A stretch of 64,000 nucleotides of DNA from Fodinibius sp036381435 (GTDB lineage Bacteria > Bacteroidota > Rhodothermia > Balneolales > Balneolaceae): contig DASVCW010000021.1 of the NCBI GenBank assembly GCA_036381435.1, positions 42,978 to 106,977 of the forward strand. The letters run 5' to 3'. Both the position numbers and the translations under genes were made by a program. Shown here piece after piece: positions 33,866-42,866 of this stretch (positions within the stretch are counted from its first letter, which is position 1; each line of letters opens with the position of its first letter). The notes under the pieces were generated by a model. That model was not told the DNA's origin, ran no database searches, and worked only from the letters and a program-made list of their open reading frames with translations.

Positions 33866-36043
33866 CTACTCATTCAGTGCCAGGTAATAAAGTTGCATTA
33901 CCCGCAGTTCATCGTAACCAATAGATTTATCAAGGTCTTCGTACACCGGCTTTAGAATATCAGGCCCCACTTTTTTCATAGATTTCATCACTTCATCTCG
34001 TTTTCGGTTAGAGAGTGATGATGCCGCAGCGATGCCTTCTGTCCTTAAATCATGGCCTTCCTCAAGATAGGTTTTCAGGTGTTTGAGAATGGTAACCTGC
34101 TTCACCCCGTGTTCTTCAGCCAAATGTTCGATTGATTGTCCGTTGTTGAATGCTTCGGAAACCTGCTCATACTTTTTGCCGGATGATTTTTTCTTTTTCT
34201 TCTTCTTTTGAAGGGATCTTTGCTGCTCCTCAATTCCATTTTCTTCAGTATAGGCTTTGATAATTTTAAGAAAATCCTTGCCGTACTTTTTTTGCTTCGC
34301 CGATCCCACACCATAAATAGAAAGCAAATTCTCCTGTGACTGAGGAAAATAAAATGACATTTCCATCAAAGTGGTATCGGGGAAAATGGTATAAGGTGGA
34401 ATAGCCTGACTGTCTGCCAGCTCTTTTCTTTTGGCCCTCAATTGTTCAAAAAGATCTTTATCGTATTGATTTTCAACATCAGAAGAAGTACGGTTGATGG
34501 CTTCGGTTCCAATCACAGTATCGGTTCGATCAAGCACACCGAAAACGTTTTCCTGTCCCTTAAGCACTGCTTTCGCCTGGTCTTCCAGCTTCAGTGAGCC
34601 GTGCGTTTCGTCTCGTTTCAGGTAGCCCTGACGCACCAGCATGCGGGCGAGCAATATCCACTGCTCTTTCGACCATTCCTGGCCAATATCGTAAGTTGAA
34701 AGATCATCATGCCCGTTTTCAAGCACTTTTTTCGATTCAGAGCCACGCAGTACATCGGCAATATAATATGCTCCGTAAGTTTGATCTGTACGTGCAACGC
34801 AGGAGAGAAATTTTTGTGCCTGAACAGTCAAATCATCAACCTCAGCATCAACAGAAAGGCAATTATCGCACATTCCGCACTCTTCATTTTGATAGGTTTC
34901 CCCAAAATATTCCATAAGCGGAACGCGGCGGCAATCGGCTGTTTCAAGAAATTCCATCAAATCTTTAAGGTGCTTTTCGGCCACCTCTTTTTCCTTGCCT
35001 TCTTTCTGATTGATGAAGTACTGGATTTTCTGTTTGTCCGACCGGCTGTAGAGCATCAGACAGTCCGAGCGCAAACCATCTCGCCCTGCCCGCCCAATCT
35101 GCTGGTAATAAGATTCAATATTACTCGGCATATCGTAATGAATAACAAAACGGACATTCGGCTTATCGATCCCCATCCCAAAAGCAATGGTGGCAACGAT
35201 GATGGAAACATCATCACGGATAAAGGCTTCCTGATTGCGGGAACGAACCTGTTTCGAAAGCCCGGCGTGATAAGGCTTCACGGAATGGCCTTCTTTTTTC
35301 AATTCCATATAGAGCTCTTCAACCTGTCGGCGGGAAAAGCAGTAAATGATGCCTGACTGCTTTTTGCGGGTATAAAGAAAGTCCAGCGTTTGGTCAAGCG
35401 GACCATCTTTATCGGCTACTTTCAGAAACAGATTTTTACGGTCAAAACTGGCTAAAAAAGTCTCGGAATCATCAAGATCAAGAATGCTTTTAATATCTTC
35501 ACGAACCCGTGGCGTTGCGGTAGCGGTGAGAGCCAGGCAAGTTGCATCGGGAAAATCTTTGCGAACTTCCGTAAGCTGACGGTAATCGGGACGAAAATCA
35601 TGCCCCCACTCGGAAATACAGTGCGCTTCATCAATGGTAAAAAGGTCTACCTTTTGGTTTTTTAAAAGCTGGCGAGTCCTGGGCATCATCAGTGTTTCCG
35701 GAGCCAGATACAGCAACTTTATTTTGCCGCGCTTCAGCTTGGCAACATTCAGCTGGTATTCTTCGGGTGAAAGTGAGCTGTTCAGATAAATAGCCGGAAT
35801 ATCATACTGGCTGAGTTGCTCAACCTGATCTTTCATCAGTGAAATGAGCGGCGAAACAACAATGGTCAGCCCATCGAAAATCAGTGCCGGAATTTGGTAG
35901 CAGAGTGACTTTCCACCGCCGGTAGGCATGATGACCAGTGCGTCTTTCTTATTTAAAACCTGGGAAATTACATCCTCTTGGAGTGGACGGAAATCTTCGT
36001 ATCCGAAAACATTCTGTAACGCGTTCTTTGCTTCCTTGATCAT
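33866..36043 (-). CDS. recQ: ATP-dependent DNA helicase RecQ
   Basis: This is a 3'-5' DNA helicase for recombination and repair. The ATG at 36043 is chosen because the canonical helix ALQNVFGYEDFRPLQEDVI begins there. The upstream codons lie in a repeat arm. Motif I is MPTGGGKSLCYQ, motif II is TIDEAHCISEWGHDFRPDY and motif VI is QIGRAGRDG. The zinc-binding CGMCDNC module, RQC winged helix, HRDC (about 520-595) and a C-terminal HTH_40-like segment (SEAFNNGQSIEHLAEEHGVKQVTI) follow. Length is 725 residues, full RecQ size. Confidence 0.96.
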   Translation of the reverse strand: MIKEAKNALQNVFGYEDFRPLQEDVISQVLNKKDALVIMPTGGGKSLCYQIPALIFDGLTIVVSPLISLMKDQVEQLSQYDIPAIYLNSSLSPEEYQLNVAKLKRGKIKLLYLAPETLMMPRTRQLLKNQKVDLFTIDEAHCISEWGHDFRPDYRQLTEVRKDFPDATCLALTATATPRVREDIKSILDLDDSETFLASFDRKNLFLKVADKDGPLDQTLDFLYTRKKQSGIIYCFSRRQVEELYMELKKEGHSVKPYHAGLSKQVRSRNQEAFIRDDVSIIVATIAFGMGIDKPNVRFVIHYDMPSNIESYYQQIGRAGRDGLRSDCLMLYSRSDKQKIQYFINQKEGKEKEVAEKHLKDLMEFLETADCRRVPLMEYFGETYQNEECGMCDNCLSVDAEVDDLTVQAQKFLSCVARTDQTYGAYYIADVLRGSESKKVLENGHDDLSTYDIGQEWSKEQWILLARMLVRQGYLKRDETHGSLKLEDQAKAVLKGQENVFGVLDRTDTVIGTEAINRTSSDVENQYDKDLFEQLRAKRKELADSQAIPPYTIFPDTTLMEMSFYFPQSQENLLSIYGVGSAKQKKYGKDFLKIIKAYTEENGIEEQQRSLQKKKKKKKSSGKKYEQVSEAFNNGQSIEHLAEEHGVKQVTILKHLKTYLEEGHDLRTEGIAAASSLSNRKRDEVMKSMKKVGPDILKPVYEDLDKSIGYDELRVMQLYYLALNE

Positions 36044-36054
36044 TGATCGCTGAT

Positions 36055-36630
36055 TAAATTTGATTTTTCTGATTACACTGATTAAAAGCTTCAAAACCTA
36101 AACGCTTAATCACTTTAATCTGTGATTTTACTGTTAATGAATCGTTTAAACTTCAGACTATTTTCCCCGAAGTTTAAAAGTAAACCTATTTCCAGCTGAT
36201 AGGCCTTTAGATAATTCAAAACTTGATTAAAATGAATTTCATTGATTTCTGATACAGCCTTTAGTTCAACTAAAACTTTATCTTCTACTAAAAAATCAAC
36301 TCTTCGTTTGCCGATTGGATTCCCTTTATAAAATAAAGGAGTTGAATATTCCCGCTCGTAGTTGATATTTTGATCTTGAAATTCGATCGCTAAGCTTCGT
36401 TGATAAATAATTTCGGGAAATCCATTACCAAGTGCTGAATGAACTTTCATTGCACTTCCAATCACAGCCCCTGTTATATCACTGTATTTATAACCCATAA
36501 GGATCGCTGATTTTTGTGATAATTCAGATGAAATTGATTTCACCTATAAGTAAGACCCTTGAAATCGCTAATCCTTACAAAAAAAGGAAAAAATTAATCG
36601 GCGACATCAGATCAATCAGCTCAATCTGCG
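36055..36630 (-). mobile_element. inverted-repeat-bounded GxxExxY unit
   Basis: On the minus strand the carB stop is followed at once by AACGCAGATTGAGCTGATT, then the GxxExxY gene. Then come AATCAGTGTAATCAG and TTTAATCAGCGATC, ending at the recQ start codon. The two arms are imperfect inverted copies. Spacers with the same two arms and no gene lie between the heme genes (50802-50892, 51610-51752, 54393-54504). The unit is an inference from this shared architecture. Confidence 0.55.
36115..36543 (-). CDS. GxxExxY protein
   Basis: A 142-residue member of the GxxExxY (TIGR04256-type) family. The name motif is GNGFPEIIYQ at about residue 40. It is followed by YEREYSTPLFYKG and KRRVDFLVEDKVLVELKAVSEI, which resembles the PD-(D/E)xK nuclease core with D-x(n)-ExK. 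A nuclease-like function is inferred from that core and has not been demonstrated for the family as far as I know. It lies between carB and recQ inside inverted repeats, with no tie to pyrimidine synthesis. Confidence 0.88.
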   Translation of the reverse strand: MKSISSELSQKSAILMGYKYSDITGAVIGSAMKVHSALGNGFPEIIYQRSLAIEFQDQNINYEREYSTPLFYKGNPIGKRRVDFLVEDKVLVELKAVSEINEIHFNQVLNYLKAYQLEIGLLLNFGENSLKFKRFINSKITD

Positions 36631-36632
36631 TT

Positions 36633-39470
36633 CTATTTAGATAAGTAAAGGTTCTTAAACTCGAACGGTTTTTTGAAGTGTTCATCATTGAAATCATCCA
36701 TGAAATAGATAGTTTCGCCGGTTGATTTCATCTCGGGCCCCAGTTCCTTCTTGACCTCGGGGAATTTATCAAATGGGAAAACAGGCTCTTTAATGGCCCA
36801 TCTTGTCAAGGCTGAAGTCAGCTCTTTCTTGCTGAAATCTTTTAATTTAGCTCCGAGCATTACTTTGACGGCAATTTGTGCTTCTGCACGTCCGGTGGCT
36901 TTAGCCAAAAACGGAATCGTGCGGGTTGAACGCGGGTTCGCTTCAAGCACATAAACTTTCTCATCCTTCACCGCATACTGTACATTCAAAAAGCCTTGAA
37001 TGCCCATATTGTCAGCGATCCGCTCCTGGTATTCACGAATTTTTTCAAGCACGTTATCGCTAAGCGAATAAGAAGGCAAAACAGCGGTCGAATCACCTGA
37101 ATGAACGCCTGCCGGTTCAATGTGTTGCATGATACCTGAAATATGCAGTTCATCACCGTCATAGACAGCATCTACATCAACCTCGACTGCACCTTCAAGA
37201 AACTTGTCGATGAGGAACGCATTTTCAGGATGCGTAGCCATCACCCGTTCGGTATAATACCTCAGCTCGTCTTCCTTAACTGCGATACGCATACCTTGTC
37301 CGCCAAGCACATAACTGGGACGAATCAACACGGGATAGCCAATACGGTTGGCGATTTCTACAGCGCCTTCTACATCACTGGCAGTGCCGTATTCGGGAAA
37401 AGGAATATCAAGTTCTTTCAGGAATTCAGAAAAAGAACCGCGGTCTTCGGCAAAATTGATCATCTCAAATTCAGTACCAAAAATCTTGATTCCCGCCTCA
37501 ACAAAACGTTTTCCCAATTTGAGGGCTGTTTGTCCCCCAACCTGCAAAATCACACCTTCGGGCTGCTCATACTCAAAAATATCGAGCACACGCTCCCAGA
37601 AAACAGGTTCAAAATAAAGCTTGTCGGCAACATCAAAATCGGTAGAAACGGTTTCGGGATTACAATTTACCATGATTGCCTCGTAACCCATTTCCTGGGC
37701 GGCTTTCACGGCATGGACACAGGAATAATCGAACTCGATGCCCTGTCCGATGCGATTTGGACCGCTGCCCAAAATAAGCACCTTCTTTTTGTCCGAAACT
37801 TCACTCTCGTTTTCGCCTTCGTAGGCCGAATAATAATAAGGCGTTTCAGCGGGAAATTCGGCGGCACAAGTATCAACCACTTTGAATGAAGGCTTGAGAC
37901 CCAACTCTTTCCGCTTTTCACGAACTTCATTTTCCGTTACTTTGCCATCGCTCTGGCTAAGCATCCAGGAAATTTGCTGATCAGAGAAGCCGGCCTGCTT
38001 CAGTTCAAGGAGATCTTCTTCGGAGATGCTGTCAAGCGACTGTCCCTCGGTGCGGTTTTCCAGCGAAACCATATACCGGATCTGCTGCAAAAACCATGGA
38101 TCAACCTTGGTGATGTCGGTAACTTCTTCAACCGAAGCACCTAATTTAAAAGCGTTTCGTATGTTCAGCATGCGATCCCAGTAGGGCTTTTTCAGTCGTT
38201 CACGCACTGCTTTACGATCCAGTTTTTCGTATCCGTCTGCCCCAAGTCCACCGCGGCCTATTTCAAGCGATTGCCAGGCCTTGTTCAGCGCTTCGGGAAA
38301 ATTCCGTCCGATAGACATCGCTTCACCCACCGCTTTCATCTGGGTGGTCAGTTCTTCATCCACATTTGGGAATTTGTCGAAGTTGAAACGCGGAGCCTTC
38401 ACCACTACATAATCAATCGAAGGTTCGAAACAGGCAGAAGTATTGCCTGTGATGGGATTTGCCAGTTCATCGAGATTGTAGCCGCAAGCCAGTTTGGTGG
38501 CAATTTTTGCGATGGGATAGCCCGTGGCTTTTGAAGCCAGCGCCGAAGAACGACTCACCCGCGGGTTGATTTCGATAGCCACATAACGATCACTGCCCGG
38601 CTCTATGGCAAACTGCACATTACAACCGCCCGCGAAAGTACCAATAGAGCGCATCATTTTGATAGCCGCATCCCGCAACATCTGAAACTGTTTGTCAGTT
38701 AAAGTTTGTGATGGCGCCACGGTTACAGAATCACCGGTGTGAACGCCCATGGGATCAATATTTTCGACGGTACAAATAATGACCACGTTGTCGTTTTCAT
38801 CACGCAGCAGTTCGAGTTCGTACTCTTTCCACCCGAAAATGGATTCTTCAATAAGCACGCGGTGAACAGGACTCATTTCAAGTCCGCGCATTACTTTTCG
38901 TTCGAATTCATCTTCATTCCATACAATTCCGCCGCCTGCTCCGCCCATGGTGAATGAAGGACGAATCACAATTGGCAATCCGCCCAGTTCTTCGGTGATT
39001 TCTTTAGCTTCAAGCAAGGATTCCGCCGCACGGCTTCTACACTGTGGGATGTCAATATCATCCATTAAGTCTCGAAACTGCTGGCGGTCTTCGGTGATAT
39101 CGACTGCGGCAATGTCAACTCCAATGATCTGGATATCATGTTCTTTCCAGTAGCCTTCCTGCTGCAGGTTTCGCGCCAGGTTGAGTCCCGTTTGCCCGCC
39201 CATCGTTGGCAGTACGGCATCGGGATGTTCTTTTTCAACAATTTCTTTGATGGATTCCTCGGTCAGCGGCTTCAGGTAGATTGAATCGGCCATCATCGGA
39301 TCGGTCATAATCGTAGCCGGATTCGAGTTGATGAGCACTACTTCGTAACCGTCATCTTTTAGAGACTGACAGGCCTGGGAGCCCGAGTAATCGAATTCGC
39401 AGGCTTGGCCAATTACGATGGGGCCGGAGCCGATGATTAGAATTTTATGTATGTCGTCGCGTCGTGGCAT
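36633..39470 (-). CDS. carB: carbamoyl-phosphate synthase large subunit, short form
   Basis: The two ATP-grasp halves make carbamoyl phosphate from bicarbonate, ammonia and 2 ATP for pyrimidine and arginine synthesis. N-half: ILIIGSGPIVIGQACEFDYSG and PSFTMGGAGGG. C-half: ILGSGPNRIGQGIEFDYS, then PSYVLGGQGM and VLEANPRSTRTIPFLAKATG. The protein ends at residue 945, about 125 residues before the E. coli enzyme, so the C-terminal MGS-like allosteric domain is absent. Short CarB proteins occur in Bacteroidota, so this is probably lineage-wide. carA precedes it by 97 bp. Confidence 0.97.
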   Translation of the reverse strand: MPRRDDIHKILIIGSGPIVIGQACEFDYSGSQACQSLKDDGYEVVLINSNPATIMTDPMMADSIYLKPLTEESIKEIVEKEHPDAVLPTMGGQTGLNLARNLQQEGYWKEHDIQIIGVDIAAVDITEDRQQFRDLMDDIDIPQCRSRAAESLLEAKEITEELGGLPIVIRPSFTMGGAGGGIVWNEDEFERKVMRGLEMSPVHRVLIEESIFGWKEYELELLRDENDNVVIICTVENIDPMGVHTGDSVTVAPSQTLTDKQFQMLRDAAIKMMRSIGTFAGGCNVQFAIEPGSDRYVAIEINPRVSRSSALASKATGYPIAKIATKLACGYNLDELANPITGNTSACFEPSIDYVVVKAPRFNFDKFPNVDEELTTQMKAVGEAMSIGRNFPEALNKAWQSLEIGRGGLGADGYEKLDRKAVRERLKKPYWDRMLNIRNAFKLGASVEEVTDITKVDPWFLQQIRYMVSLENRTEGQSLDSISEEDLLELKQAGFSDQQISWMLSQSDGKVTENEVREKRKELGLKPSFKVVDTCAAEFPAETPYYYSAYEGENESEVSDKKKVLILGSGPNRIGQGIEFDYSCVHAVKAAQEMGYEAIMVNCNPETVSTDFDVADKLYFEPVFWERVLDIFEYEQPEGVILQVGGQTALKLGKRFVEAGIKIFGTEFEMINFAEDRGSFSEFLKELDIPFPEYGTASDVEGAVEIANRIGYPVLIRPSYVLGGQGMRIAVKEDELRYYTERVMATHPENAFLIDKFLEGAVEVDVDAVYDGDELHISGIMQHIEPAGVHSGDSTAVLPSYSLSDNVLEKIREYQERIADNMGIQGFLNVQYAVKDEKVYVLEANPRSTRTIPFLAKATGRAEAQIAVKVMLGAKLKDFSKKELTSALTRWAIKEPVFPFDKFPEVKKELGPEMKSTGETIYFMDDFNDEHFKKPFEFKNLYLSK

Positions 39471-39567
39471 TTCTTTGTTATTTTATAATTTATAAAAGGT
39501 TTTCTCTGTGGGGACACGACATGTCGTGTCCTTACTTAGCAACTCCCTCACAGCAGTATGACTGCGT

Positions 39568-40686
39568 CTATACAAGTTCTTTTTTACCTTCTTTAATCAT
39601 ATCTAAAAACTGATCGAAGAGATATCGTGAATCATGCGGGCCGGGGGATGCCTCGGGGTGGTACTGAACCGACATTCCGGGGAAATTCTTGAATCGAAGG
39701 CCTTCGATTGTTTGATCATTCAGGTTCATATGGGTGACTTCCACCTTCGATTCATCAATCGCATCTTCATCAACCGCAAAACCGTGATTTTGGGTAGTGA
39801 TTTCAACCAGTCCCGTATCAAGGTTTTTAACGGGATGATTCGCTCCGCGGTGGCCCACAAACATCTTTTTGGTCGGGATGCCTTCGGCCAGTGCCATTAA
39901 CTGGTGTCCCAGACAAATCCCGAAAATAGGTTTACCGGTGCTGATTGCATATTTCACCACATCTAAGGCGTACTTTCCCGTAGCGTTGGGGTCGCCGGGG
40001 CCGTTGCTGAAGAAGAATCCATCAGGATTCCATTTTGAAAGCTCTTCTTCGAAATTCCCTTTAGCGGGAAAAATGCGCAAGGTACAGCCTCGCTTCACCA
40101 GATTATCAATAATGCTTTGCTTAATGCCATAGTCGAAAGCAGCTACTTTGAAAGGTCCATCGCTGTGAACAGTTTCCGGCTCTTTTCGTGTCACTTCGCC
40201 GGCCAGTTCGAGGCCTTCCATATCATCCCAGTTTCTGGCTTTTTCAATGAGCGTTTCTTCATCCAGTTCTCCGGATGAAATCACCGCGTTCATCACACCT
40301 TTTGTGCGAATGTGGCGGACCAGTTTTCGGGTATCAATTCCGCTGATTCCCACAATTCCATTTCGTTCAAGGTACTCCTGCAGGTTACCGTCAGCTTGCG
40401 GATTACTGTGCTCCCATGAAAAAGAACGTACGATGAGTCCGGCGATCATCACTCTCCGGGCTTCATCATCACGACTCATGGTACCGTAATTGCCGATATG
40501 AGGATAGGTCATCATCATGAGTTGACCATAGTAGCTCGGATCAGTGAAAATTTCCTGGTAGCCGACCATGCTCGTGTTGAAGCAGAGCTCTCCGCCGGTG
40601 GTGCCCTTTTTGCCTATGGCAAATCCGTGCTCAACGGTGCCGTCGGACAGAGCGATAATAGCTTTATCTCTTGGATACAGTGACAT
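39568..40686 (-). CDS. carA: carbamoyl-phosphate synthase small subunit
   Basis: This glutamine amidotransferase subunit feeds ammonia to CarB. The N-terminal CPSase domain has GYQEIFTDPSYYGQLMMMTYPHIGNYG. The class I amidotransferase domain has the nucleophile in FGICLGHQLMALA (about 262) and HPEASPGPHDS (about 345). The 372-residue length is standard. The RKLVRHIRTKG segment is the usual CarA loop. It is the first gene of carAB. A hairpin followed by a T-run lies about 40 bp before its start, suggesting attenuation. Confidence 0.97.
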   Translation of the reverse strand: MSLYPRDKAIIALSDGTVEHGFAIGKKGTTGGELCFNTSMVGYQEIFTDPSYYGQLMMMTYPHIGNYGTMSRDDEARRVMIAGLIVRSFSWEHSNPQADGNLQEYLERNGIVGISGIDTRKLVRHIRTKGVMNAVISSGELDEETLIEKARNWDDMEGLELAGEVTRKEPETVHSDGPFKVAAFDYGIKQSIIDNLVKRGCTLRIFPAKGNFEEELSKWNPDGFFFSNGPGDPNATGKYALDVVKYAISTGKPIFGICLGHQLMALAEGIPTKKMFVGHRGANHPVKNLDTGLVEITTQNHGFAVDEDAIDESKVEVTHMNLNDQTIEGLRFKNFPGMSVQYHPEASPGPHDSRYLFDQFLDMIKEGKKELV

Positions 40687-40727
40687 AACGAAGATTAATT
40701 AAGGGTGAAGTGTTGGAATTTAGGTAT

Positions 40728-40763
40728 AAAAAAAATCCGACTGCAAAAGAGGCATCGGATTTT
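40728..40763 (-). terminator. terminator-like hairpin in the carA leader (possible attenuator)
   Basis: On the minus strand AAATCCGA-TGC pairs with GCA-g-TCGGATTT and a run of eight T follows. It lies 42-77 bp upstream of the carA start with no gene immediately before it on that strand. A leader hairpin GTTGCT/AGCAAC lies further upstream (about 40809-40831). A terminator inside a leader is the usual sign of transcription attenuation; the effector is unknown. Confidence 0.6.
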
Positions 40764-40905
40764 AGTAAAGAAAATGGTTTTTCAGCCACCCAGTGAATGA
40801 GGGATGGTTGTTGCTTTTTGAGATAGCAACTACTCTTTTTAAATAAAAAAGGCGTTTCCTTGAAGGTCAAGTTTCTTATTATGCGGCCAATTGTTAAGGT
40901 TCGCA

Positions 40906-40927
40906 GCGTCAATTTAAATTTTGACGC
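40906..40927. promoter_or_regulatory. 22-bp palindrome upstream of carA
   Basis: GCGTCAATTTAAATTTTGACGC is a near-perfect palindrome about 220 bp before carA. Its size and spacing suit an operator for a dimeric regulator. The remaining 40928-41097 contains no recognisable gene. Confidence 0.4.
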
Positions 40928-41097
40928 AAAACTGTATGAAGATACAAATCGAACTTTCTAAATTCAATGATGTTTTTGTTATAGAATTTTCATTTTTGCA
41001 ACCTTCACCGTTCATGGGTTTGGTGACCCGGTAAATAAAATCGGATGCCTTTTCCATTCACGGGTAACAAAAGCAGCCAACCGGTGAGAAGTTAACT

Positions 41098-41301
41098 TTA
41101 TTGACTCTGTTCAGCCCGAATAAGATACTCCTTATTCCAATCATCAAAAGAGACCGAAAGTTCATTCGGCTGGCAGCAAACCTGACAGTCTTCGATGTAC
41201 TTTTGAACTTTTCCCTGTGAAGGATCAACAAAAGTATGATTTGTTTCTCCACAATAAGCACAGATGAATTCAGTGCCCTGTGATTCTTCTTGAATATCCA
41301 T
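41098..41301 (-). CDS. CPXCG-motif cysteine-rich small protein
   Basis: The start at 41301 (MDIQEESQGTEF) is chosen over a longer frame, whose extra 44 residues are unlike the family. The 67-residue protein has two cysteine pairs, FICAYCGETN and CQVCCQPNE, in a zinc-ribbon arrangement with FDDW following. The first pair is CAYC rather than CPxC. The family has no assigned function. It is monocistronic. Confidence 0.88.
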   Translation of the reverse strand: MDIQEESQGTEFICAYCGETNHTFVDPSQGKVQKYIEDCQVCCQPNELSVSFDDWNKEYLIRAEQSQ

Positions 41302-41462
41302 AATGGAGTAAGGTTTCTTCCAAAACAGAAAAAGTATTGAATAAGATTCCATCCAACGGCTGAACTTGCCGTCGGATGGATAGGAAAGGAAGTGTAATGA
41401 AGAGCATATCTTTCCATATTCGTCGGACCGCAAAACCAGCGGCCAGACGAAGGCTTACTTTA

Positions 41463-42359
41463 TCACCAAATCAACTGCTTCATACAAAACACACTGCCAC
41501 CGCTTTTGAGAAATTCGTAGGTACTCACTTCATGAACCGAAAAACCGGCATCGCGCAGATTTTTATTCACATCGGTGCAGCCCTGCTGAATGATGACATT
41601 CTTTCCGTCGGGACAGGTAGCATTACAGGCAAAAAGCGTTTCTGCTTCATATTCTGATGCTCTGATAACATTGTCAAAAATGGCTTCAATCAGCTCTATT
41701 CCCTTCTTGCTGAAAGCCTCCGGATAAATTAAAGCGGTATTTTTATCAAGCACACAAAAGCAGGTGTCAAGGTGATAAAATGATTCATCCACCAATTCTA
41801 CAGCAATTATCGGTACATCAAAAGTTTCAGAAATAATTTCATAGGCATCGTGAGAAGAACGATAACCATAACCACCCCACAGCAGGCGCTTTCCGGTGTG
41901 CCAAATCGCATCGCCACAGCCTTCAAAATCATCGATTCTTTCATCATCCAGATAATGAATTTCAAATCCATGCTGGCGGTACCACTGTTCAATAAAAGGC
42001 ACTTCGTCTTTACGCTGATCGGCATGCATAATGCTCATAAAAACATGGCGTTTTCCGTCTTCATTAATAAAAGGCAGGCTTTGGTTAGCACAGAAAACCA
42101 TATCGGGCAGTCCTTCCTGGTCTTCAATTACATGCACATCCAATCCGATTTGATCAAAAAGGGATCGCAGCATTTCCCATTCATTGTTGGCTTTAATTTT
42201 GTCAACTTTGCCCACCTGGTTATTCATATGTGGGTTGATGACATATTCAACCGAAAAGTGCAGGGGCCGAACCATCAAAACCTCTGATGGCAGTGGCATG
42301 TCAGAAATATCGTTAATAGAAAAATCGAGTTGATCTGCGGATGTAATAACTTTTGCCAT
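41463..42359 (-). CDS. amidinotransferase-fold (DDAH/arginine deiminase-like) protein
   Basis: This 298-residue guanidino-modifying superfamily protein shows the acidic substrate motif LPDMVFCANQSLPF (about 84), DDFEGCGDAIW with the FEGxGD core (about 147), the catalytic His in FYHLDTCFC (about 197) and the nucleophilic Cys in SGGSVFCMKQ near the C-terminus. Members are arginine deiminases, dimethylarginine hydrolases or ornithine-type amidinohydrolases. No arginine-catabolic genes are near, so the substrate is open. Confidence 0.9.
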   Translation of the reverse strand: MAKVITSADQLDFSINDISDMPLPSEVLMVRPLHFSVEYVINPHMNNQVGKVDKIKANNEWEMLRSLFDQIGLDVHVIEDQEGLPDMVFCANQSLPFINEDGKRHVFMSIMHADQRKDEVPFIEQWYRQHGFEIHYLDDERIDDFEGCGDAIWHTGKRLLWGGYGYRSSHDAYEIISETFDVPIIAVELVDESFYHLDTCFCVLDKNTALIYPEAFSKKGIELIEAIFDNVIRASEYEAETLFACNATCPDGKNVIIQQGCTDVNKNLRDAGFSVHEVSTYEFLKSGGSVFCMKQLIW

Positions 42360-42381
42360 AATGAAAACCTCTCAAATTTTT

Positions 42382-42522
42382 AGAAGGCTTTGCAAAACCG
42401 TTCTTTTGCTCAAGATCTTCGTTATCGGAAGTTTGAAATCCTCACATATGGCTATATGCTCCGGTTTCAAACTTCCTCTGGCCTTGATCTTGAACAAAAT
42501 CCCTGGTTTTTCAAAGCCTTCT
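42382..42522. repeat. 141-bp imperfect palindrome (long hairpin)
   Basis: The left half begins AGAAGGCTTTGCAAAACC and contains GCTCAAGATC and GGAAGTTTGAAA. The right half in reverse complement begins AGAAGGCTTTGAAAAACC and contains GTTCAAGATC and GGAAGTTTGAAA. The centre is CTCACATATGGCTATATGC. It lies directly behind the amidinotransferase start on the opposite side. A 62-codon frame across it is an artefact of the palindrome. Confidence 0.85.
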
Positions 42523-42769
42523 TTTAATAATTTTGGGCACCAAAGATAACGATTTGCGGGGAAGAAACCATTGGCTGCAAAGTAATAAGATCGAAGTTTT
42601 GCAGAAATTTGTTTGAAGATTTGTGCTATAGCTGTCTTTAGCCGTTACGCCTGCTTCAACACTATTTTTTCAAAGATTGAGGATGTTCAATTCCGGGCAG
42701 GTGTTTAGGGTTGCATTCTATAATTTTGTAGGTTGAAAGCTCCTAAGCTTGCAATGGAATTTCCCTTCC

Positions 42770-42818
42770 CCTGATGATGAATCATCAGGCTAAATATTAA
42801 GCCTGTTTAAACAGGCTT
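42770..42818. repeat. paired short palindromes before DUF58 gene
   Basis: CCTGATGAT-GA-ATCATCAGG (42770-42789) is followed by the perfect 20-bp palindrome AAGCCTGTTTAAACAGGCTT (42799-42818). They end 48 bp before the DUF58 start codon. Either could be a dispersed REP-like pair. The stretch 42523-42769 contains nothing recognisable. Confidence 0.75.
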
Positions 42819-42866
42819 TAAACTGAGGCCGCTGATTTATCTGTGGCTCACATAATTGCAAAAACT

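Noticed and set aside
36115..36543. GxxExxY protein as a toxin or part of a defence system
   Set aside because: No antitoxin, methylase or defence partner lies nearby; the flanking genes are carB and recQ.
36593..36640. CarB truncated by insertion of the GxxExxY unit
   Set aside because: Attractive because the repeat starts within bases of the stop, but CarB proteins of about 945 residues are known in Bacteroidota, so truncation by the unit is not needed.
37143..37889. 248-codon frame antisense to carB
   Set aside because: Shadow of a conserved enzyme; composition matches reversed carB codons.
40664..40912. 82-codon minus-strand frame overlapping the carA start as a possible leader peptide
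   Set aside because: It begins at a TTG, runs through the terminator hairpin and into carA in another frame; no runs of regulatory codons are visible.
42361..42549. 62-codon plus-strand frame
   Set aside because: It lies entirely in the 141-bp palindrome, whose symmetry creates open frames on both strands.
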